9,981 nt of DNA from Candidatus Geohydrothermomicrobium daggyaiense (GTDB taxonomy: Bacteria; Actinomycetota; Geothermincolia; Fen-727; JACVIW01). Under the pieces are notes generated by a model. The model was not told the DNA's origin. It ran no database searches and saw only the letters and a program-made list of their open reading frames with translations. Positions within the stretch are counted from its first letter, which is position 1. The number at the start of each line of letters is the position of its first letter. The position numbers and the translations under genes were made by a program. Location of the stretch: NCBI GenBank assembly GCA_015711695.1, contig JACVIW010000070.1, positions 1 through 9,981 of the forward strand, given 5' to 3'. Of the stretch, positions 6,509-9,981 are shown piece by piece.

Positions 6509-7447
6509 TTGAGAAAGAAGAAAAATATCGCCCAGCTTCTGCTTATAACTGTCACTGTGGTCTGGGGACTCACCTTTTCTCTCGTGAAAATGAGCCTCGA
6601 TTCCCTCGGACCTTTCACTTTCATGTCATGGCGATTCATTCTTGCGTCTGTCTCAATTACAGCCGCAGGTGCTGCAAATCTGAAAAAGGCTTATCCGAAG
6701 ACAGCGCAGGCGGGTGTCATCCTTGGGGTTATCCTTTATGCCTCATACGCCTTCCAGACCATCGGGCTGAAATATACTACCGCCGGGAATGCTGGTTTCA
6801 TCACCGGTTTATTCATAGTGTTCGTTCCAGTACTGACCTTTCTTTTCTTAAAGCAAAGACCGGATATGAAATCGGTGTTCTCGGTAATCATAGCGCTTAT
6901 CGGTCTGGGCTTCCTCTCCATTCAAAATGGATTTCGAATAAGAGCGGGCGACGTGTTGGTCCTTGCCTGCGCTTTCAGCTATTCGGTCCACATAATACTT
7001 CTGGACAGATATGTAAAAAAACATGACCTTGTGGTTTTGACCATTATCCAGATGTGGATACTTGCGATTTGCAGCGTAATAAGCGCTTCTATATTCGAGG
7101 ACCTCAGGATTCCGAATACGCAGATAACATGGGTTTCCATCATTATCTGCGGCATTTTCGCCTCGGCTGTTGCGTTCTACATACAGGGATACGCACAGCG
7201 CGTCCTGTCCCCTGTGAAAACAGCAATGGTTCTCATAATGGAACCGGTTTTCTCGGTGGGATTCGGTATGCTTTTGCTGGGGGAGAGACTTTCCGCAAGA
7301 GGCTGGCTTGGTTGCGCCCTCATATTTGCCGGGATGCTTCTAACCGAACTGCCGGGGAGAAAACCTGAGCCAGGCGCCCGTTTAAGAACAGATGTGGAGC
7401 CTTTGAAAGGTGAAAATCCTGAGAGGAGTTGCACCAGCGATAGTTAA
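6509..7447 (+). CDS. EamA/DMT-superfamily membrane transporter
   Basis: The 312-residue integral membrane protein has about ten hydrophobic segments arranged as two tandem EamA repeats. The first opens with LLITVTVVWGLTFSLVKMSL and contains YASYAFQTIGLKYTTAGNAGF followed by a Pro-containing helix (VFVPVLTFLFL). The second contains AVAFYIQGYAQRVLSP, then MEPVFSVGFGMLLLGERL and GCALIFAGMLL; all are standard for the family. Members export or import metabolites such as amino acids or nucleotides; the substrate cannot be inferred. The start is TTG at 6509, preceded by GGAGA with a 5-base gap; the first in-frame ATG is about 27 codons in and would delete most of the first helix. A hydrophilic tail of about 30 residues after ELPGRK overlaps the beginning of the broken GHMP kinase by 38 bases, implying that the two were co-transcribed and translationally coupled. 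Confidence 0.92.
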   Translation: MRKKKNIAQLLLITVTVVWGLTFSLVKMSLDSLGPFTFMSWRFILASVSITAAGAANLKKAYPKTAQAGVILGVILYASYAFQTIGLKYTTAGNAGFITGLFIVFVPVLTFLFLKQRPDMKSVFSVIIALIGLGFLSIQNGFRIRAGDVLVLACAFSYSVHIILLDRYVKKHDLVVLTIIQMWILAICSVISASIFEDLRIPNTQITWVSIIICGIFASAVAFYIQGYAQRVLSPVKTAMVLIMEPVFSVGFGMLLLGERLSARGWLGCALIFAGMLLTELPGRKPEPGARLRTDVEPLKGENPERSCTSDS

Positions 7448-8461
7448 CGACCTCGGCGGCTGGACCGATGCCTGGTTTGCCATTTCTGGTTACGTGCTAT
7501 CTGTTTCAATTCAGCCAGGCTTGAGTGCGCTCTTTTAACAAGAGAGCGTAAAGGCGCATCAACGGAGAGAGTATTCGTGACGATAGAGAACACAGAAGAA
7601 TCCTTCCTGATCGATTTGGACACACCCGCTTTTGAACACAACCCGCTAATCGAAGCGGTGATTTTCTCAGAGGGCGTTCCAGAAACTGTTGACATGGAGA
7701 TATCGGTTCGTTCGGATATTTCCCCGGGTGCCGGCACCGGAACCTCGGCCTCCCTCGATGTTGCCCTCCTTGGCACTCTGAAGCTTCTCAAGGGAGACGA
7801 TTTTTTCCCGCAACCCTGTGGAAGGAGGCGCACAGGATAGAAACGGAGGTTTTAGGTCTTGAGTCAAGTACTCAGGACCAGATATGCGCATCCTACGGTG
7901 GAATATGTTTCGTAGAAATACCCCGCTACCCTGCCGCAAGGATAAGCCGCGTGAACCTTGGTGAAGAACTCATCGAAAAATTAAGCCGAATGCTCGCTCT
8001 GGTTTTTCTCGGCAAGCGCATCAATCAAGCGAAGTCCACCGCCGTGTGATAGAAGACTTTAAATCGAGAAGCATGGAATACCGTGAACTTGAGACTCTTA
8101 GAAACACAGCCTCTAAGGTATTGCAGGCGCTTCTTCGTGGGGACCTCCGGACTTACGGATCCGTGATGATCGAAAACAACGAAGCACAGAGAAGTCTTCA
8201 TCCCGACCTTATTCCTGAGAAAGCAGACCTCATTCTGGGGATCGCAAAGAGAAGCGGGGCTCTTGGCTGGAAAGTGAATGGTACGGGTGGGAGCGGTAGT
8301 TCCATGACAGTCCTTCTCCCCGATGATCCCGAAAGAATCAAGAATTTCAAAGAGGACATAGAGAACCTCCAAGCCGCTGATAAGTGCGCGGGGGAATACG
8401 AATCATTGAAACGACAATTGACAGGAAAGGATTCACTGTCGAGGTGCTTGATCCTCAGTGA
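7410..8461 (+). pseudogene. Broken GHMP-family sugar kinase gene
   Basis: A GHMP kinase (the superfamily of galactokinase, fucokinase and heptose-7-phosphate kinase) can be followed from GTG 7410 to TGA 8459-8461 across four frame changes. Part 1 has the substrate motif NDLGGWTDAWFA and ends at TAA 7536-7538. Part 2 has the ATP-binding motif SPGAGTGTSASLDVALLG and ends at TAG 7838. Part 3 runs ATLWKEAHRIETEVLG to LGKRINQ, ending at TGA 8047. Part 4 has VHRRVIEDF and the third motif WKVNGTGGSG. Part 5 ends in IDRKGFTVEVLDPQ. Adding one base at T-run 7533-7536, T-run 7801-7806, AA 8027-8028 and G-run 8390-8394 gives exactly 351 residues, a typical family length. The motif GGWTD fits the fucokinase/heptose-kinase branch better than galactokinase, but specificity is unsure. 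The GTG has GGAG 10 bases upstream and overlaps the EamA end. As written, no functional enzyme is made. Confidence 0.85.
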
Positions 8462-8478
8462 ACATAAGAATCCCCAGA

Positions 8479-8498
8479 GCTGTTCGGCATACAGCCGA
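8479..8498 (+). terminator. Weak hairpin after the GHMP pseudogene
   Basis: TCGGC-ATACA-GCCGA (8484-8498) forms a perfect 5-bp stem, and an alternative stem GCTGT/ACAGC (8479-8495) competes with it. Both lie about 20-30 bases after the pseudogene stop. The following CACGTTTGTTTATA is moderately T-rich. The stem is short, so this is only a possible end for the EamA/kinase transcript. Confidence 0.25.
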
Positions 8499-8520
8499 CA
8501 CGTTTGTTTATATGAAAAAG

Positions 8521-8596
8521 TGGTGGAGGTAGGCGGGATCGAACCGCCGGCCTCGGGCGTGCAAAGCCCGCGCTCTCCCTACTGAGCTATACCCCC
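8521..8596 (-). tRNA. tRNA-Ala, anticodon TGC, with encoded CCA
   Basis: The 76-base minus-strand sequence folds as a complete tRNA. The acceptor GGGGGTA pairs with TACCTCC and includes the G3:U70 wobble that marks alanine tRNAs. The D stem is GCTC/GAGC with an 8-base loop, the anticodon stem CGGGC/GCCCG with loop TTTGCAC (anticodon TGC), the variable loop AGGCC, and the T stem GGCGG/CCGCC with loop TTCGATC. A73 and CCA are encoded. A run of five T follows two bases after the CCA end. The gene converges on the GHMP pseudogene and has its own candidate promoter. Confidence 0.97.
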
Positions 8597-8613
8597 ATAC
8601 ACGTACAATTAAG

Positions 8614-8641
8614 ATTATCTTCAGTATAGCGAAAACATCAA
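8614..8641 (-). promoter_or_regulatory. Candidate promoter of tRNA-Ala
   Basis: On the minus strand TTGATG (8636-8641) and GATAAT (8614-8619) are separated by 16 bases and match the sigma-70 consensus at four and five of six positions. Transcription would begin about 10 bases before the mature 5' end at 8596, a normal distance for a tRNA leader. Confidence 0.5.
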
Positions 8642-8746
8642 GTGATTCGTAGCAATGAAAACCAGAAAGACGTTTCATCGCAAAAATTAACTTTCTGATT
8701 TACGGAAATTATTCATTCCTCTTTGTAATTTCAGTCTCCAGGTATT

Positions 8747-8773
8747 CGGTGAAGGAGATAAATCCTCTCACCG
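8747..8773 (-). terminator. Strong hairpin downstream of the flavoprotein gene
   Basis: CGGTGA (8747-8752) pairs with TCACCG (8768-8773) and AGGA (8753-8756) with TCCT (8763-8766). C8767 is bulged and the loop is GATAAA, giving ten pairs. It lies about 50 bases after the stop of the minus-strand flavoprotein gene and before the tRNA promoter. No T-tract follows on either strand, so a factor-dependent terminator or 3'-end-stabilising structure is as likely as an intrinsic terminator. The rest of 8642-8824 shows nothing else recognisable. Confidence 0.35.
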
Positions 8774-8824
8774 CTTTGCAAGAAATCGACTTCGAATGCG
8801 CAGACTTGCCCTGACTGATCATCC

Positions 8825-9981
8825 TCAAGTTAGCGGAGCGTTAGCGAAGTAAGAATAGCGGACTGAGTCTAGGTGGCACCACAAAGCTTGTGCTCTTTTC
8901 TTCCATGAGACAAAACCAACGGGGTGATCGGGATAGTTCTCATAATGCTTCCTCAACAGGAATCCAAGCGCTACAGCAAATCCAATCTCTCCCAGCAATC
9001 TTAAGCGAGTCTTCCCTGAAGCAGCACCGCGCGCAAGATACATGAGCGCGTCAGCACTCAAAGAACCACCTCCCATCTCATAGTCGCGCTGAAGCGCGAC
9101 GGATGACTCGGCGCTCATGAACCCTGGCATGCCAAGAAGGTAATTCATTTCACTCTCCGACGACTTCATCATTGCTGGCAGAGTTGCCATAATCTGCGCG
9201 AATTTCGCGCCTTGATCCGAGAAGTAAAGCCTGTTATAATCCCAGAGCATTTCGCGGGTGACGTCATCTTTATCAAGCGCCCGTGAGGCTACCTGCGCAG
9301 CGATCCTGCAAGCGGTAAAGGAAGAGGTAACACCTTCACCTGAAAAAGGCTTGTTCTGGAAAGCGGCATCCCCCACCACCATAACCCCGTTATCAACAAG
9401 CGAAAACGGCGGCCTTCTGTAGGGAATTCTTCCGCTCGTGCTTGAAATAACACTCCCCTTTATCCCGACCTTGTCGACAAACCTTTTATGTCTTTCTCTC
9501 GCCAAATCGCCACTTCCAGCCATCCCTATACCCACGATTGTCGTCTTCCCGGGACCGGGCGCGCACCATGCCTGATAGTGGATGAAACTGTTTATTCCGG
9601 GATTGAGCCTTCCGCTAGCATCCTCCCACGTCTCCATGTATACAAAAATTGTGTCTTTTGCCATTATCCTGTCATTCTCAAACCACGGAGAGTATGGCAT
9701 CGCGCACCTCAAGGCTCCATCTATGCCGGAGGCGTCTATAAGAATCTTTCCCTTTATATGGATTTCTTCAGAGCTCCGTTCGCTTTTTCTGACAGCAATT
9801 ACAACTGATGGAATTCCCCTTTCGTGAATCATTCCCTTAAAAACCGTCTCCTGGAGGATCTCAGCTCCCGCTTCCATGGCGTATCCGGCAAGCCTTTTAA
9901 TAAACCGGGGCTTGTCAAGAACAAGAGTGGGAAACTCGAACTCCAGGACCGCCTTCCCCGAAGGAGACCAGATTGTAATGT
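8825..9981 (-). CDS. Geranylgeranyl-reductase-family FAD oxidoreductase, N-terminus off the window
   Basis: The frame is open from the right edge to the stop at 8825, giving 384 visible residues. The N-terminal FAD-binding Rossmann segment (GxGxxG) lies outside the window. Visible motifs fit the geranylgeranyl reductase family of p-hydroxybenzoate-hydroxylase-like flavoproteins: LVLDKPRFIKRLAGYAMEAGAEI (the usual 'R..fd..La..A...Ga'), then ILIDASGIDGALR, W..PGPGKTTIVGIG, GRIPYRRPPFSLV, and the FAD pyrophosphate motif VMVVGDAAFQNKPFSGEGV. Members reduce double bonds of prenyl chains in lipids or quinone side chains, using NAD(P)H or ferredoxin; some act on other substrates. About 170 residues follow the GDAA motif, including a hydrophobic segment (GEIGFAVALGFLL) that could aid membrane contact. 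The gene does not share a transcript with anything else visible here except possibly the tRNA on the same strand. The family is confident; the substrate is not. Confidence 0.88.
   Translation of the reverse strand, partial: ITIWSPSGKAVLEFEFPTLVLDKPRFIKRLAGYAMEAGAEILQETVFKGMIHERGIPSVVIAVRKSERSSEEIHIKGKILIDASGIDGALRCAMPYSPWFENDRIMAKDTIFVYMETWEDASGRLNPGINSFIHYQAWCAPGPGKTTIVGIGMAGSGDLARERHKRFVDKVGIKGSVISSTSGRIPYRRPPFSLVDNGVMVVGDAAFQNKPFSGEGVTSSFTACRIAAQVASRALDKDDVTREMLWDYNRLYFSDQGAKFAQIMATLPAMMKSSESEMNYLLGMPGFMSAESSVALQRDYEMGGGSLSADALMYLARGAASGKTRLRLLGEIGFAVALGFLLRKHYENYPDHPVGFVSWKKRAQALWCHLDSVRYSYFANAPLT

Noticed and set aside
7410..8461. Programmed frameshifting as an explanation for the broken GHMP kinase
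   Set aside because: Four separate shifts of the same sign would be needed. Programmed frameshift genes normally have one site with a slippery heptamer and a stimulatory structure, which was not seen.
8521..8596. tRNA-Ala as an integration site of a mobile element
   Set aside because: No integrase gene, no repeated tRNA 3' end and no element-like genes are visible on either side within the window.

Overview
The window looks like a stretch of chromosome from a bacterium, probably an uncultivated anaerobe. The evidence is a type IV prepilin with a bacterial class III signal, purine-rich Shine-Dalgarno sites before most starts, candidate sigma-70-like promoters, and a tRNA-Ala with an encoded CCA. 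Gene content (B12-type radical SAM protein, GH1 glycosidase, geranylgeranyl-reductase-like flavoprotein, GHMP sugar kinase) does not fix a phylum. There are no insertion sequences, CRISPR arrays, phage genes or rRNA.

Layout. From 1 to 6056 everything is read on the minus strand. In order of transcription (right to left) there is a pilin-like gene (4815-6056), a ~500 bp gap with no confident gene (4321-4814), a GH1 beta-glycosidase (2749-4320) followed after 35 bp by a small SCP2-like protein (2228-2713), a broken radical SAM gene (764-2131), and a papain/C39-like cysteine peptidase that runs off the left edge (1-639). A ~450 bp divergent intergenic region (6057-6508) carries a nested inverted repeat just upstream of the pilin gene. 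From 6509 rightwards on the plus strand lie an EamA-family transporter (6509-7447) and, overlapping its end by 38 bp, a broken GHMP-family sugar kinase (7410-8461). On the minus strand again are tRNA-Ala(TGC) (8521-8596) and a geranylgeranyl-reductase-family flavoprotein whose N-terminus lies beyond the right edge (8825-9981).

The most notable signal is gene decay. Two metabolic genes are each split over several frames but can be followed end to end by conserved motifs. In the radical SAM gene there are two or three in-frame stops, three apparent single-base deletions and loss of the third Fe-S cysteine. In the GHMP kinase there are four apparent single-base deletions, all next to short homopolymers. 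Their neighbours (GH1, SCP2-like, pilin, EamA, peptidase, flavoprotein) are intact over the visible length. The substitution-type lesions in the radical SAM gene argue for real pseudogenization there; the kinase lesions could equally be sequencing indels. The second notable object is the pilin-like gene, which joins a prepilin N-terminus to a Pro/Gly/Glu-rich stalk and a C-terminal beta-domain. I do not see a clear new multi-gene system in the window.
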